DNA from: Streptomyces griseicoloratus
GTDB taxonomy: Bacteria; Actinomycetota; Actinomycetes; Streptomycetales; Streptomycetaceae
NCBI RefSeq assembly: GCF_014534645.1
Contig: NZ_JACVQF010000187.1
Span: 62,001-126,000, forward strand
Length of the DNA: 64,000 nt
Direction: 5' to 3'
Position numbers and translations under genes: made by a program. This document shows positions 53,002 through 62,361 of the stretch, piece by piece (the first letter of the stretch is position 1; each line of letters starts with the position of its first letter). The notes under the pieces are model-generated. The model was not told the DNA's origin, did not search any database, and was given only the letters and a program-made list of their open reading frames with translations.

Positions 53002-55191
53002 TCACCGAGGGGAACCGGCCGAAACGGGAAGGGTCTGCTCGGCCCAGATGACCTTGCCGCCGTCGGCGAAGCGGACGCCCCACCGGTCGGTCAGCTGCGA
53101 CACGATGTACAGGCCGCGGCCGCTCTCGTCACTGGGCCCGGCATGGCGCAGGTGCGGTGCGGCGCTGCCGTGGTCGCGGACCTCACAAGTGAGATTTCGG
53201 TCCAGGATGAGCCGCAGGCGGACGGGGGGTGCACCGTGCCGGACCGCGTTGGTGACGAGCTCGCTGACGACCAGCTCGGTGGCGAAGGCAGTCTCCTGGC
53301 CGATCCCCCAGTCGGCCAGCCGTTGAACGGCCGCTTCGCGGGCGATGGAGGCGGCTTGGTCGGAGCCGGTGAGCTCCCAGGTCGCGACGTGGTCGGCAGG
53401 GAAGGAGCAGGCGCGGGCCAGGAGGAGGGCGGCGCTGGGCCGGGTGTCCTCTGGGATGGCGCGGACGACGGCGTCGGCCTGCTCCTGCAGCGGGCGGCCC
53501 GGACGGCTGAGCTCAGCGCTCAGGACCTCCCAGGCGGTCTGGTCGTCGGCGAGGAGTGAGCCGGTGTGCAGGGCGAGAACGGTGCCCTCGGGTATCTCGA
53601 AGGTGCAGCTGCCGAAGGGGCGCTTCTCGACGCTCCCCAGGGGCGGCCCTTCCGGGATGTCGGGCGTCTCGATGCTGCCGTCGGGGCCGGCGATGATGGG
53701 GCCGGGATGGTCGGCGCGGCATATCGTGCAGGTGCCGGCGAACGGGTCGAAGAGCGCGTAGAGGCAGCTGGCCGTGAGCGCCTCACGGTGCAGAGGGTCG
53801 GCGGGCGGAAGGGCTGCCCGTTCTTGAGCCAGGGCTGTCGCGGTGGCGTCGAGACGGTGCATGAGTTCATCGGGATCCAGGTCAAGTGCCGCGAGAGTGT
53901 GGACGACAGTGCGCAGCTGTCCCATGACCATGGCAGCCTCGATGCCCTCCCCCATGACATCTCCGACGACCAGCGCAGTGCGGGCTCCGGGCAGGTCAAT
54001 GGTGTCGAACCAGTATCCGGCCCGTCTCCCGGGCAGGTTGAGGTAGGCGGACTCCACCGCGGGCTGGGGCGGAGGCCTGCGGGGTAGGGCGCGGCGCTGC
54101 ATGGTCGCGGCCACCAGCCGCTCGCTGGTGTAGCGACGTGCGTTGTCCAGGCACAGCGCGGCGTGGGCGGCGATCTCGCAGGCGGTGGCCCGGTCCTCGT
54201 CGTCGTAGGGCTCTGGGTCGCCGCACCGGTAGAAGTAGGCCATGCCCAGTACGGCACCGTGCACGGTCAAGGGGACGAGCATCATGCTCTGGGCTCCGGT
54301 CGCGATGAGCGCCTGGGTGGAGGGGTCGCGGATCTCCGGGTCCCAGAGCGCGTCCGGGGTGAGCGTGGTGATGCGTGGTTCGAGGTCCGAGAAGACCAGT
54401 CCGTAGGGCGTGTCACTCGCGGGAGCGCGCGTATCACCCAGCGGATAGGTCGCGAGGAGCTCGTCGCAGCCGACAGAGGCGACGTGCCGCAGTGTGACCT
54501 CCGGGTCCACGGGCGCGAGCGGAGGGTCGCCGCCGGACACGACACCGTCCACGATCTCCACGCCGGCGATGTCGGTGAAGCGGGTGGGCTCCGCTCCCGC
54601 CACCACGGTGCCGGTGAGATCGGGAAAGCGGACGGTCACCGTGTCGACCAGTTCCTGGCAGGTGGCGGTGATGTCCAGGGTCCGCCCGACCCGCTGCCGC
54701 ACCGACGAGAGGAGTGCGAGCCTGTTGCGTGCTTTCTCGCGTGCGGTGACGTCCGTCGTCGTTCGAGCGAGGCCGATCACGTTCCCCTGCGGGTCCTCGA
54801 GGCGGAAGATGCTCGTGGAATGCACCTCCAGGCTGTCCGCCGAGTGGATCCCTACCAGACGGTCCAGGGCCGGGGTGCCGCTGGCCAGCACCGCGCGGCT
54901 GACCGCGACCTCCGCATCGGGGTCGGAGTACTCCATCGCGTCGGTGAAGAAGCACCCCACGATGTCCTCGGCAGACAGCTTCACCACTCTTGGCACGTGC
55001 AGTTCGGCCTGGACGATCCGCAGCTGCGTGTCCATGACAAGGAGGTCGACCAGCGGCTGGGACAGCAGCCCCTCGATCAAAGCGGCACCGACGCCGCCGA
55101 TGCTGAAGTGGCTGTCCGCGTCGAGGATCAGCCCAGTGTCCTCATTGCTCTGCGAACCCACCAGCCACCTCCGTGCGCTCGCTGTGAGCAT
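53002..55191 (-). CDS. PAS-GAF-SpoIIE phosphatase with C-terminal HATPase (RsbW-like) domain
   Basis: 729 residues. PAS-like domain ~45-150 (VDLLVMDTQLRIVQAELHVP, VIGLARTTTDVTAREKARNR); GAF domain ~155-355 (SMMLVPLTVHGAVLGMAYFY); SpoIIE PP2C-type phosphatase ~385-590 with GARTALVVGDVMGEGIEAAM (metal-binding GD-x2-G-x-G); HATPase fold ~605-720 with ELVVSELVTNAVRHGAPPVR (N-box) and VRDHGSAAPHLR, DESGRGLYIVSQL. It both dephosphorylates an anti-anti-sigma factor and may bind or phosphorylate one: a partner-switching sensor. Cytoplasmic, no membrane segments. No sigma factor adjoins. Confidence 0.9.
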   Translation of the reverse strand: MLTASARRWLVGSQSNEDTGLILDADSHFSIGGVGAALIEGLLSQPLVDLLVMDTQLRIVQAELHVPRVVKLSAEDIVGCFFTDAMEYSDPDAEVAVSRAVLASGTPALDRLVGIHSADSLEVHSTSIFRLEDPQGNVIGLARTTTDVTAREKARNRLALLSSVRQRVGRTLDITATCQELVDTVTVRFPDLTGTVVAGAEPTRFTDIAGVEIVDGVVSGGDPPLAPVDPEVTLRHVASVGCDELLATYPLGDTRAPASDTPYGLVFSDLEPRITTLTPDALWDPEIRDPSTQALIATGAQSMMLVPLTVHGAVLGMAYFYRCGDPEPYDDEDRATACEIAAHAALCLDNARRYTSERLVAATMQRRALPRRPPPQPAVESAYLNLPGRRAGYWFDTIDLPGARTALVVGDVMGEGIEAAMVMGQLRTVVHTLAALDLDPDELMHRLDATATALAQERAALPPADPLHREALTASCLYALFDPFAGTCTICRADHPGPIIAGPDGSIETPDIPEGPPLGSVEKRPFGSCTFEIPEGTVLALHTGSLLADDQTAWEVLSAELSRPGRPLQEQADAVVRAIPEDTRPSAALLLARACSFPADHVATWELTGSDQAASIAREAAVQRLADWGIGQETAFATELVVSELVTNAVRHGAPPVRLRLILDRNLTCEVRDHGSAAPHLRHAGPSDESGRGLYIVSQLTDRWGVRFADGGKVIWAEQTLPVSAGSPR

Positions 55192-55215
55192 CAGGCCGGT
55201 CGTCGACCACTATAA

Positions 55216-55627
55216 AGCCCGGAAGTGACCTTCCGCCCGGTGAGAAGCGGTCCAGGACCGTGAGTTGGCTCAGGGTCTCCGGGGTGGCGAGCGCGACCTC
55301 CTCGGTCCGGCGGCCTGAGTCCGGGTACGCCGCGGACCCCGTGGGGCCGGATGGACCGCTTCTGCACAGGAAGCCGTGCTCAACGCACTCATCGCGAACG
55401 AGACCATGGTCGGCCGAAACGGCCACCGCTCCCCCGGCCTGCCCCACGACCGCCTGCGCGAACTGTCAAGAACAGCGGTACGTACCAGCGCACACCCGGC
55501 AGCGCGTCCGGCGGATGCCGTATGGCTGAGGAGTAGCGCCGGCGCTGTGCCGGTGCCGCGCGGGCGCCTGGACGCGCAGGAGCGTTGCGGACGGTGCGGC
55601 CGGCCGGGGAGACGCCCGCGTCACTCA
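55216..55627. other. Intergenic region, possible debris
   Basis: About 410 bases upstream of the phosphatase gene and after a membrane-protein gene. A plus-strand frame near 55376 reads NALIANETMVGRNGHRSPGL, which looks protein-like but is cut on both sides and not recognised. Confidence 0.3.
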
Positions 55628-56212
55628 TCAATCGGACTGCGGCCCGTTACGGTCTGGCCGCCGGCGGCGTGCTGGGGACCACCGTCCGTGGGCGTCCTCG
55701 CGGGGCAGTGGGCCCACGTCAGGGTGACGGCCGGGGCGCAGGGCGGCATGGCGTTCACCGGGTCCGGGCCCGCCACAGGCGGCGAGGGCGTCGGCCACGG
55801 CGCCGGTGACGAAGGCGTAGACGGCCTTGTGCAGCAGGTCCACGACCAGCTCCTTGCGGGGCCAGCCGGAAGGCGGGGCGCCGACGCCGGTGGCGTTCTC
55901 CAGGATCTGGTCGTTCGTGAGGCGGACGACGGCGAACTGGGCGGAGGCGACCGGACCGCGCAGACCGGCGTTGGCCATGACCGAGCGCAACACGCCGAGG
56001 AGGGCGGCCTGGCCGTGGTGCATGGCCCAGTTGACCAGCAGTGGCTGCTTGCCGGGGCGCTCGGGCAGGCCGGTCAGGCGTTGGAGGACTCGTGCGGGCA
56101 CATGGGAGTCAGGCCGGCCGGTGAGAGCCTGCTCGATCTTCTCACCGAGTGTCATCATGACACCTCCGGCTGTCCCCGCGACCAGCCCCTGCCACAGCGA
56201 CTGCTTGACCAT
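55628..56212 (-). CDS. Membrane-associated hypothetical protein
   Basis: 194 residues. Starts SLWQGLVAGTAGGVMMTLGE, a glycine-rich hydrophobic segment; middle MHHGQAALLGVLRSVMANAG and LVVDLLHKAVYAFVTGAVAD are amphipathic or membrane helices; C-terminus is proline- and arginine-rich. Composition and length suit a small multi-helix membrane protein; no family is named. Confidence 0.6.
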   Translation of the reverse strand: MVKQSLWQGLVAGTAGGVMMTLGEKIEQALTGRPDSHVPARVLQRLTGLPERPGKQPLLVNWAMHHGQAALLGVLRSVMANAGLRGPVASAQFAVVRLTNDQILENATGVGAPPSGWPRKELVVDLLHKAVYAFVTGAVADALAACGGPGPGERHAALRPGRHPDVGPLPREDAHGRWSPARRRRPDRNGPQSD

Positions 56213-56485
56213 GGCACGGCGAGTACCCCTGTGCCGGCGTGAGACACCGCGCCGGGCCGCCCAGCGGACGCGCCGCCGGCGCTGGTACTGGGAGTGGCTG
56301 GTACACCGCCCGCGGCCGGGCCCGACGTACGCACCCGGAAGGCCGCACTCGTCGCGCTGTGCAGCAGGCGGTACGGCCGGCGCCTTCGCTGCGGACTTCG
56401 CCCGGCCACCTCTGCGGCACTCGGTCCCCGGGTCATGGCACGGGAGGGCGGGCGGACGGCACGCTGTGAGCGCTCGCTGCCGGTC

Positions 56486-57367
56486 CTACCGGCGCAGGCG
56501 CACCTCGACGTGCCCGTCGACGATGCGGGTGTCGAAGGCGGGCTGCGGTGCGGTGGCGGGGCCACGGACGTTCCAGCCGTCCGAGAGCCGGAAGACGCTG
56601 CCGTGCCAGGGACAGCGGACACACCCGTCGGCGACCGTGCCCTCGGAGAGCGGTCCCGCGAGGTGACTGCATCGCTCGGCCAGCGCGTGCAGGGTCCCGC
56701 CGAGTTCACGCACGACCAGGACCGGCACGTCGTCCACGCTGCGCCGCACGGACTGGCCGGCGGGGAACTCGTCCACGGTTCCGATCCGGTGCCAGCCGTC
56801 CGTGAGGACGTGCGGGACCTCTTCGGCATGGTTGGCACCGCAGGCCAGCCGGTAGGCGAGGTGGCCGCCCAGCATGCCGCCGAGCCCGACCGCCGACAGC
56901 CCGAGAAAGCCGTACGCCCGGCCGGCTCCCGTCCGCCCGGTGAGGCGGCAGACGAGCGAGGCACCGTACAGGACCACGGCTGCCGTGTTGGTCAGGGCGT
57001 GCACGAGTCCGACCCGCATGTGCTGCCGGTGCAGTTCCGCCCAGTCGACGGCGCCCGCCAGTGCGGCGGGCGCCGCAGCGGCCAGCCCGACGCCCACCAG
57101 GAGATCCGCCTCACGGGAGCGGCCGGGCCTCAGGTCCAGTACCGCGGCGGACAGCCAGCTGCCGATCGGCACCTGCACCATCAAGGGGTGCACCGGATGT
57201 CCCAGCCACCTGCCGTGCAACAGGTCACGCACGTCGCCGAGCGGCAGACTTCGCACGGCCCTGCCGAGAACGTCGATCACCGAGTCCGTCCGGGTGTTCC
57301 GCTCAACGGCGTCCAGCAGCCATAGGACTCTGTTCTGCCGCATCCGGCGGCGGGGCAGGGTGCTCAT
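56486..57367 (-). CDS. Fusion of DUF2231 membrane domain and Rieske [2Fe-2S] domain
   Basis: 293 residues. Residues ~50-190 carry a DUF2231-type domain: GRWLGHPVHPLMVQVPIGSW and three to four hydrophobic segments (LLVGVGLAAAAPAALAGAVD, HALTNTAAVVLYGASLVCRL, GFLGLSAVGLGGMLGGHLAY). Residues ~195-290 carry a Rieske domain with cluster motifs CSHLAGPL and CPWHGSVF (two Cys, two His). It would place a [2Fe-2S] centre at the membrane for electron transfer; the substrate is unknown. Such fusions are known in actinobacteria. Confidence 0.85.
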   Translation of the reverse strand: MSTLPRRRMRQNRVLWLLDAVERNTRTDSVIDVLGRAVRSLPLGDVRDLLHGRWLGHPVHPLMVQVPIGSWLSAAVLDLRPGRSREADLLVGVGLAAAAPAALAGAVDWAELHRQHMRVGLVHALTNTAAVVLYGASLVCRLTGRTGAGRAYGFLGLSAVGLGGMLGGHLAYRLACGANHAEEVPHVLTDGWHRIGTVDEFPAGQSVRRSVDDVPVLVVRELGGTLHALAERCSHLAGPLSEGTVADGCVRCPWHGSVFRLSDGWNVRGPATAPQPAFDTRIVDGHVEVRLRR

Positions 57368-57786
57368 GGGCGCAGAGTCCCCATCAGTGCGTGGGGCAAA
57401 CGGAGGCGGCAGGGCGGTGCTCCCTGGTCAGCCGTCCGGCTTATGCGCGTACGCAGCCCCGGGCAAGAAGGTACTCGGCGGACTGGCTGTACTCCTCGCC
57501 TCCACCGGTGTGGACGCCGTACCCGTGCGCAAGGCGGTGCCGGGCCGCGCACTCGCCGACGCCGCGAGGGGGCGGCACTGCCCGACGGTTGAGGCGTGAG
57601 CGGGGGGTGCGTGGGCCCGGTCAGCCGAAGACCGGTGCTCTGAGGGAGGGACCTCGCCACCGTCCGGGCGTGTGCTGTAGCTGGGCGCCGCCTGATGGCT
57701 GAAACATGGCAGGGTGCCCTGGCTCGCGGACTGAAAGACGGCGACGGGGGACTTCGCCCACCCGGACTTCCCACGAGAGAGTGCCC
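57368..57786. other. Intergenic region, mostly empty
   Basis: About 420 bases between divergent genes. A plus-strand frame 57425-57599 (GKKVLGGLAVLLASTGVDAV) is short and unrecognised. The promoter of the ferritin-like/hemerythrin pair should lie near its end. Confidence 0.35.
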
Positions 57787-58986
57787 ATGACGTTCAATCC
57801 TCTGGAGCAGCGGGGCATTCCGCTGGACCGCCAGGTGCGCAGCTGGCGTGAGCTGAATGTGGAGCCCATCGACCCGGACCGCTGTGACCCGTACACCCGG
57901 TGCCGGATCATCACGATGAACGGGATCGAGGTGGAGGCGATCCTGTTCAGCCACCAGCTCGCCCGCAACACGGTCGATCCCGAGATCAAGCGGCAGCTGG
58001 CGCGGGTGCGGTACATCGAGGCGCAGCAGCAGAAGGTGGTGAACTGGCTGCTGCCGGGTGTGTCGTCGGTGCTGGAGACGACGATCGCCTACGAGCAGGT
58101 CGCGGTCGACCTGACCGCCTGGGTCGCGCGGATGGAGCCGGATCCGTACCTGAAGCAGGCGTACCAGTTCGGTGTGCTGGAGGACTTCGACCACCTGTAC
58201 CGGTACGCGAACCTGTACGAGATGATCGAGCACCGCAAGGCGGAGTCGATCGTCGACAACCTGACCGAGGTCATGCCCGGCCGGCCCACGAAGTTCCACC
58301 ACCGCGACCCGGTGGACAACGTCCGCGACCCGTACGCCAAGGACGAGACCGACCCGCTGTCGAAGCTGCACGCGCTGACGATCATGTCGGCGGAACAGCA
58401 GACGATGAACTTCTACATGAACACCGGCCCCACCTACATGGAGCCGATCGCCCGCCAGCTGTACCAGGAGATCGGGCTGATCGAGGAGGAGCACGTCACC
58501 CACTACGAGTCGCTGGTCGACCCGGGTGAGACATGGTGGGAGCAGCTGGTCAACCACGAGTACAACGAGTGCTACCTCTACTACTCCTTCATGGAGCAGG
58601 AGAGCGACCCGAAGGTGAAGGCGATCTGGGAGCTGCACCTCAACATGGAGCTCGAGCACCTGCATACGGCCTGTGACCTGATGCGCCGCCACGACGGCCG
58701 TGATCCCGCCTCCGTACTGGCACCAGAGCTGCCCAACGTGCTCACCTTCGAACCGAACAAGCAGTACCTGCGCGAGCTGCTGAACACCCAGATGGACCTG
58801 ACCACGCTCGGCGCGGGCTACGTGCGTGAGGCGCACGAGCGGTTCGAGCAGATGCAGGAGCAGATCCACGGCGGCGAGGAGCCGCCGAGCGAGCGGGTCA
58901 TGGCCGAGCACGACGAGATGTTCGGCCGCGAGTACCGCGTCCAGTCCGAGGGTGAGCACCCCGACCCCGCCATGCGTGAGAAGTAG
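57787..58986 (+). CDS. Ferritin-like di-iron protein
   Basis: 399 residues from the ATG at 57787; the longer open frame lacks a start site. A helical protein with carboxylate/histidine-rich motifs: RVRYIEAQQQKVVNWLLPGV, TTIAYEQVAVDLTAWVARME, YLKQAYQFGVLEDFDHLYRY, EEEHVTHYESLVDPGETWWE, WELHLNMELEHLHTACDLMR. Repeated E-x2-H and E-x6-Y patterns fit two metal sites in four helices. Followed ten bases later by a hemerythrin-like gene, so probably iron or oxygen sensing or detoxification. The specific activity is unknown. Confidence 0.8.
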   Translation: MTFNPLEQRGIPLDRQVRSWRELNVEPIDPDRCDPYTRCRIITMNGIEVEAILFSHQLARNTVDPEIKRQLARVRYIEAQQQKVVNWLLPGVSSVLETTIAYEQVAVDLTAWVARMEPDPYLKQAYQFGVLEDFDHLYRYANLYEMIEHRKAESIVDNLTEVMPGRPTKFHHRDPVDNVRDPYAKDETDPLSKLHALTIMSAEQQTMNFYMNTGPTYMEPIARQLYQEIGLIEEEHVTHYESLVDPGETWWEQLVNHEYNECYLYYSFMEQESDPKVKAIWELHLNMELEHLHTACDLMRRHDGRDPASVLAPELPNVLTFEPNKQYLRELLNTQMDLTTLGAGYVREAHERFEQMQEQIHGGEEPPSERVMAEHDEMFGREYRVQSEGEHPDPAMREK

Positions 58987-58996
58987 GGAAGCCGAG

Positions 58997-59590
58997 ATGT
59001 CCGAGCTGCACACCCCGCAGGCCGGGGACGACCAGGCCCAGGACACCGACGTGGTGGCGTTGCTGATGCGCCAGCACGGCGACATCCGCAACCTCTTCGA
59101 CGAGGTCGAGGCCACCACCGGTGAGGAGCGCCGCGACGCGTTCCGCCGCCTGGTGCGGCTGCTGGCCGTGCACGAGACCGCCGAGGAGGAAGTCGTCCAC
59201 CCCTTCGCCCGACGCGGCTTCCCCGGCGGCGAGCAGGTCGTCGAAGACCGGCTCGCCGAAGAGCGCGCCGCGAAGGAGACCCTCGCCGCCCTGGACGAGA
59301 TGGACACCGACGGCCCCGAGTTCATGCCGCAGCTGATGCAGCTGCGCACCGACGTCCAGCAACACGCCCGAGCGGAAGAACGCTACGAGTTCACCCACAT
59401 CCGCCGCAGCGCCGATGCCACCGCTCTCGCCGCCATGGCCAAGGCCGTCAAGGCCGCCGAAGCCATGGCTCCCACACATCCCCACCCCGGTGTGGAGTCC
59501 GGTGCGGCGAACGTGGCACTCGGCCCGATTGCCGCACTGATGGACCGCACCAAGGACACGGTGCGCAAAGCCATGGGCGACAACGGCTGA
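58997..59590 (+). CDS. Hemerythrin-HHE-domain protein
   Basis: 197 residues from the ATG at 58997, 10 bases after the ferritin-like gene. LMRQHGDIRNLFDEVEATTG (first His-Asp); LLAVHETAEEEVVHPFARRG (H-x3-E); AALDEMDTDGPEFMPQLMQL; QQHARAEERYEFTHIRRSAD (H-x4-E). This is the HHE fold with a non-heme iron pair binding oxygen or NO. The last 40 residues are alanine-rich. Likely cotranscribed with the preceding gene. Confidence 0.85.
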   Translation: MSELHTPQAGDDQAQDTDVVALLMRQHGDIRNLFDEVEATTGEERRDAFRRLVRLLAVHETAEEEVVHPFARRGFPGGEQVVEDRLAEERAAKETLAALDEMDTDGPEFMPQLMQLRTDVQQHARAEERYEFTHIRRSADATALAAMAKAVKAAEAMAPTHPHPGVESGAANVALGPIAALMDRTKDTVRKAMGDNG

Positions 59591-59639
59591 CCGGAAGGAG
59601 CGGGCCAGGGCGTCGCCCACCGCCGAGAGCGAACGGTTC

Positions 59640-59900
59640 TGGACTAAGGAGCGAATGCGTCAGGCAGACGGTCTGTGACGCGACTGGCGCCGCCCGATGA
59701 AGCATCGGGCGGCGCCGGCGAACAGGAGACCGCCGCCCGCGTGGGTGATCTCGGACGGTGCGTTCGTGGCCGCACCCCACACGTTGCCGTGGCGGGGTGA
59801 AGGAGTCCGCACCCGTACCGGCGGCGTTCGTGCGGGCGTCGTAGCCCCGCTGGTCGGTCGCCTGAGAGGGGTCCCACACGCCCTGCACCGCATTGCTGTA
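59640..59900 (-). pseudogene. Broken gene for a C-terminally anchored surface protein (unrecognised)
   Basis: One minus-strand frame reads SDMYSNAVQGVWDPSQATDQ, GYDARTNAAGTGADSFTPPR; a shift near 59800 leads to HGNVWGAATNAPSEITHAGG and GLLFAGAARCFIGRRQSRHR. The end has a hydrophobic segment and basic tail like a membrane-anchored C-terminus. No LPxTG motif. The remaining bases up to 60109 hold no gene. Confidence 0.35.
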
Positions 59901-60109
59901 CATGTCCGAGAAGTCGACGACCACGACCTGCCGCCCGACCGGGATGCCGTCGCCGGAGGGCGCTTTCATCCCCCGATGCACCGCTTGCCCCTGGCCGGGG
60001 CTAGCGTTGTCACACCTTGGACACGTCCGAAATGACAGCTACATGGGCAGTCATTACGTTCATCGCAAGTCGGTCGCTCGGCCGATGTCCGTGAGACGAG
60101 AGACGTGAC

Positions 60110-60679
60110 ATGCCCACGCATACATTTGCTCTGGCCACTGCCGGCGTTGGCACGGCGGTCCTTGCAGTCACCGGTATCACTTACGCCTCGACCTCCGATG
60201 CCACCTCGGCGTCACCCTCTGTGCACCACGCGGCCGCCCCTGTCCAGCGTCCGGCTCAGCCCGCCCAACGTGTGACCAAGCCTGCCCAACGAGCCGCCCC
60301 TACTGGGGTTACCGAGGGCGACGGCCACTCAGGCAGCGAAAAGGAGGACGAGGGCCGCGACCGCGAGGGCGGCGAAGAGGGCTACAGCCATGAGGAAGAG
60401 GGAAGGATCTACTTCAACGAACGTACGTACTCGGCCTCCGCCGACGGCTGCATCTCCGCGGCCAGCGGACTGGGTTCCAGCAGCTTCAGTATTTTCAATG
60501 ACAGCCGGAAGACCGTCGAGGTCTTCCGCGGCTTCACCTGTGACAACGGCGCTCCGGTCGCCACCGTGGGTCCTCACGGCTCCACCCACGGCGTTGTGAC
60601 TCGTACCGTCCAGGGGAGCCTGTTCGGTGACGACGGCGTCGCGGGCAGCTTCCGGGTGATCAGCGACGAGGAGTGGTGA
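60110..60679 (+). CDS. Secreted hypothetical protein
   Basis: 189 residues, ATG with GACGAGAGA upstream. N-terminal signal: ALATAGVGTAVLAVTGITYA; then a proline/glutamine- and acidic-rich linker (QRPAQPAQRVTKPAQRAA, KEDEGRDREGGEEGYSHEEE); C-terminal ~90-residue domain with two cysteines (C114 region SADGCISAASGLGSSSFSIF; TCDNGAPVATVGPHG) likely disulfide-bonded. No family recognised. Confidence 0.65.
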   Translation: MPTHTFALATAGVGTAVLAVTGITYASTSDATSASPSVHHAAAPVQRPAQPAQRVTKPAQRAAPTGVTEGDGHSGSEKEDEGRDREGGEEGYSHEEEGRIYFNERTYSASADGCISAASGLGSSSFSIFNDSRKTVEVFRGFTCDNGAPVATVGPHGSTHGVVTRTVQGSLFGDDGVAGSFRVISDEEW

Positions 60680-60699
60680 CAGCGTTGCTCGGAGCACAG

Positions 60700-61140
60700 G
60701 AATGATCCCGGCACCGACGTGATCGGGCCGATGTTACCGACGTCCTGGTCGCGCTCGCTGGACCGCTCAGGACCGGCGCACGGCCCGCTCCGGATCGGCG
60801 GCCGCGGTGACGGCGACGCGGCAGATCCTGGCCGAGGCGGTCCGCGAGGGCGAGCGCCCGGCGATGGTCGCGGCCCCAGACGTGGAGCTGGCGGACCGGG
60901 CGTACGAGGGTGAGGGCGCGGGCCTGGAGTTCGGCCTGCCTGCCGGTGCCGAGGACGGTCGCGCGGGTCGCGTCCGGGCCGGACAGCGCGCGGGCGCAGA
61001 CAGCTCCGGCGGCGGCCGTGCGGAGGTCGGAGAGGTGGCGTTCGTCCTCCAGCACGGTGGAGACGGCGCCGGTCGACGCGTCGAAGAGCGCGCGCCCACC
61101 CTGCGCGGCGCCGCACCAGCCGCGCCCGGCGGGCCGAGCT
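60700..61140 (-). pseudogene. Ornithine-cyclodeaminase/mu-crystallin-family remnant
   Basis: Minus strand: ALFDASTGAVSTVLEDERHL, SDLRTAAAGAVCARALSGPD and ATRATVLGTGRQAELQARAL (NAD-binding loop), then RQLHVWGRDHRRALALADRL. After about 61020-60960 the frame shifts (CRVAVTAAADPERAV in the next). N-terminal and C-terminal parts missing. Confidence 0.8.
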
Positions 61141-61197
61141 GCGCGAACAGCTCGACGCCTGATCTTGCCCTCCCCCTCCTCACAGACAGGAACCGCC

Positions 61198-61455
61198 ATG
61201 ACCCGCACGATCCAACTCGCGCTGCACCCCTACGGTGTGGGCGGCCCCGGCCGGCACGGCCTGTGGAAGGACCCGCGCGCCGCGAAGAACGCCAGCATCG
61301 ACATCGACTACTACATCAAGCAGGCGCAGGCCGCCGAACACGCCCTGTTCGACGCGCTGTTCATCGTCGAGACGCCGGCGCGCCTTCGACGGCATCAACC
61401 TCGCCTTCCGCGCCCACGAGGAGCTTGACCTCTTCGTCGACGGCCTTGTGCCGGT
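61198..61455 (+). pseudogene. LLM-class monooxygenase with large internal deletion
   Basis: From the ATG at 61198 (AGGAA upstream) the N-terminus of an NtaA/SnaA-type monooxygenase is perfect: QLALHPYGVGGPGRHGLWKD, AKNASIDIDYYIKQAQAAEH, ALFDALFIVE. Near 61375 the frame jumps to AFDGINLAFRAHEELDLFVD, GLVP, which is the C-terminal part of the same family. About 300 residues have been deleted. An IS5 fragment follows. Confidence 0.8.
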
Positions 61456-61540
61456 TTCCGCCGGTCAGCGACACCGCGAGTGGGATGCCCTGGCCGTGGG
61501 CGAGGAATGGGATGGACGCCGTCGCCTTTGAGACGGCCGC
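61450..61540 (-). pseudogene. IS5-family transposase fragment
   Basis: Minus strand: LAHGQGIPLAVSLTGGNRH corresponds to the GIPLAVSLTGGN motif of IS5-type DDE transposases. Only about 30 codons remain. Confidence 0.6.
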
Positions 61541-61579
61541 ACTTGTGCTCAAGTCTCGTCGGTGATCACCTGCCTGCGA

Positions 61580-62060
61580 TCACTTGCGAAGTCGGGAACG
61601 GTACTCGCCCGGGGGCATGCCTCGGGCGCGTCGGAAGGCACGGCTGAAAGCGTGCGGAGAGGCGTAGCCGACCGCGCCGGAGATCGACTCGACCGGCTCG
61701 TCGGTGTCGCGGAGCCGGACGGACGCCAGGTCCATGCGCCACTGCGTCAGGTACGCGCCCGGCGTCTGTCCGAGGGCGGACCGGAAGTGCCTGGACAGCG
61801 TCGTCCGGGAGACCGCCGTGGCGGCCGCCAGGGACTCGGTGGTCCAGGGGTGTTCCGGTCGGGCGTGGACACATACCAGGGCGTCGCGCACGACCGGATC
61901 ACGCATCGCGCCCAGCCATGAGCCGGACTGCCTCTCCGGGTGGCGGGCCGACCAGACGCGTATGAACTGGATGAGCAGAAGGTCGACGATGCTGTGGGAT
62001 GCGCCTGAACACTCGGCGCGGCAGTGGAGGGAGTGCGCGGATGCCGCACTGCCGCCTCCT
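61580..62060 (-). CDS. AraC-family regulator, C-terminal part (5' end unclear)
   Basis: From an ATG at 61906 there are 108 codons with two HTHs: AAATAVSRTTLSRHFRSALG, PGAYLTQWRMDLASVRLRDT, ISGAVGYASPHAFSRAFRRA. In the same frame upstream, to about 62060, SHSIVDLLLIQFIRVWSARH continues the effector-domain end without a recognisable start. Either it is a truncated gene or a start lies outside the visible frame. The DNA-binding half looks intact. Confidence 0.7.
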
Positions 62061-62361
62061 TGAGACCCTACGCAGGACCAGCGCAGCGACCAGCCCCGTG
62101 AGACCGATCAGTTGACGATCTGTGTCAGTGCGGCTCGCGCGCGGCGACCAACTCTGCACGCATTCGGTTCCGGGACTCAGGTCGCGTACGAAGCAGTTCG
62201 TATGTCTCCATAGGGGTCATCGGTCCGCATTCCGTACAACACCTGCCGGTCGGGCAACGGGGTGGTTGTCGAATCCTGTGGATCGGTGGTTGCCTGTGCG
62301 GCGTTCCGGCTCTGGAGGAAAAGCAGGTGCGTGCCGCCTCAGCCCATGGCAGGCTCCGCCG
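62061..62361. other. Intergenic region, nothing identified
   Basis: About 300 bases between the AraC-type gene (minus) and the methyltransferase gene (plus); no gene, hairpin or repeat picked out. Confidence 0.35.
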
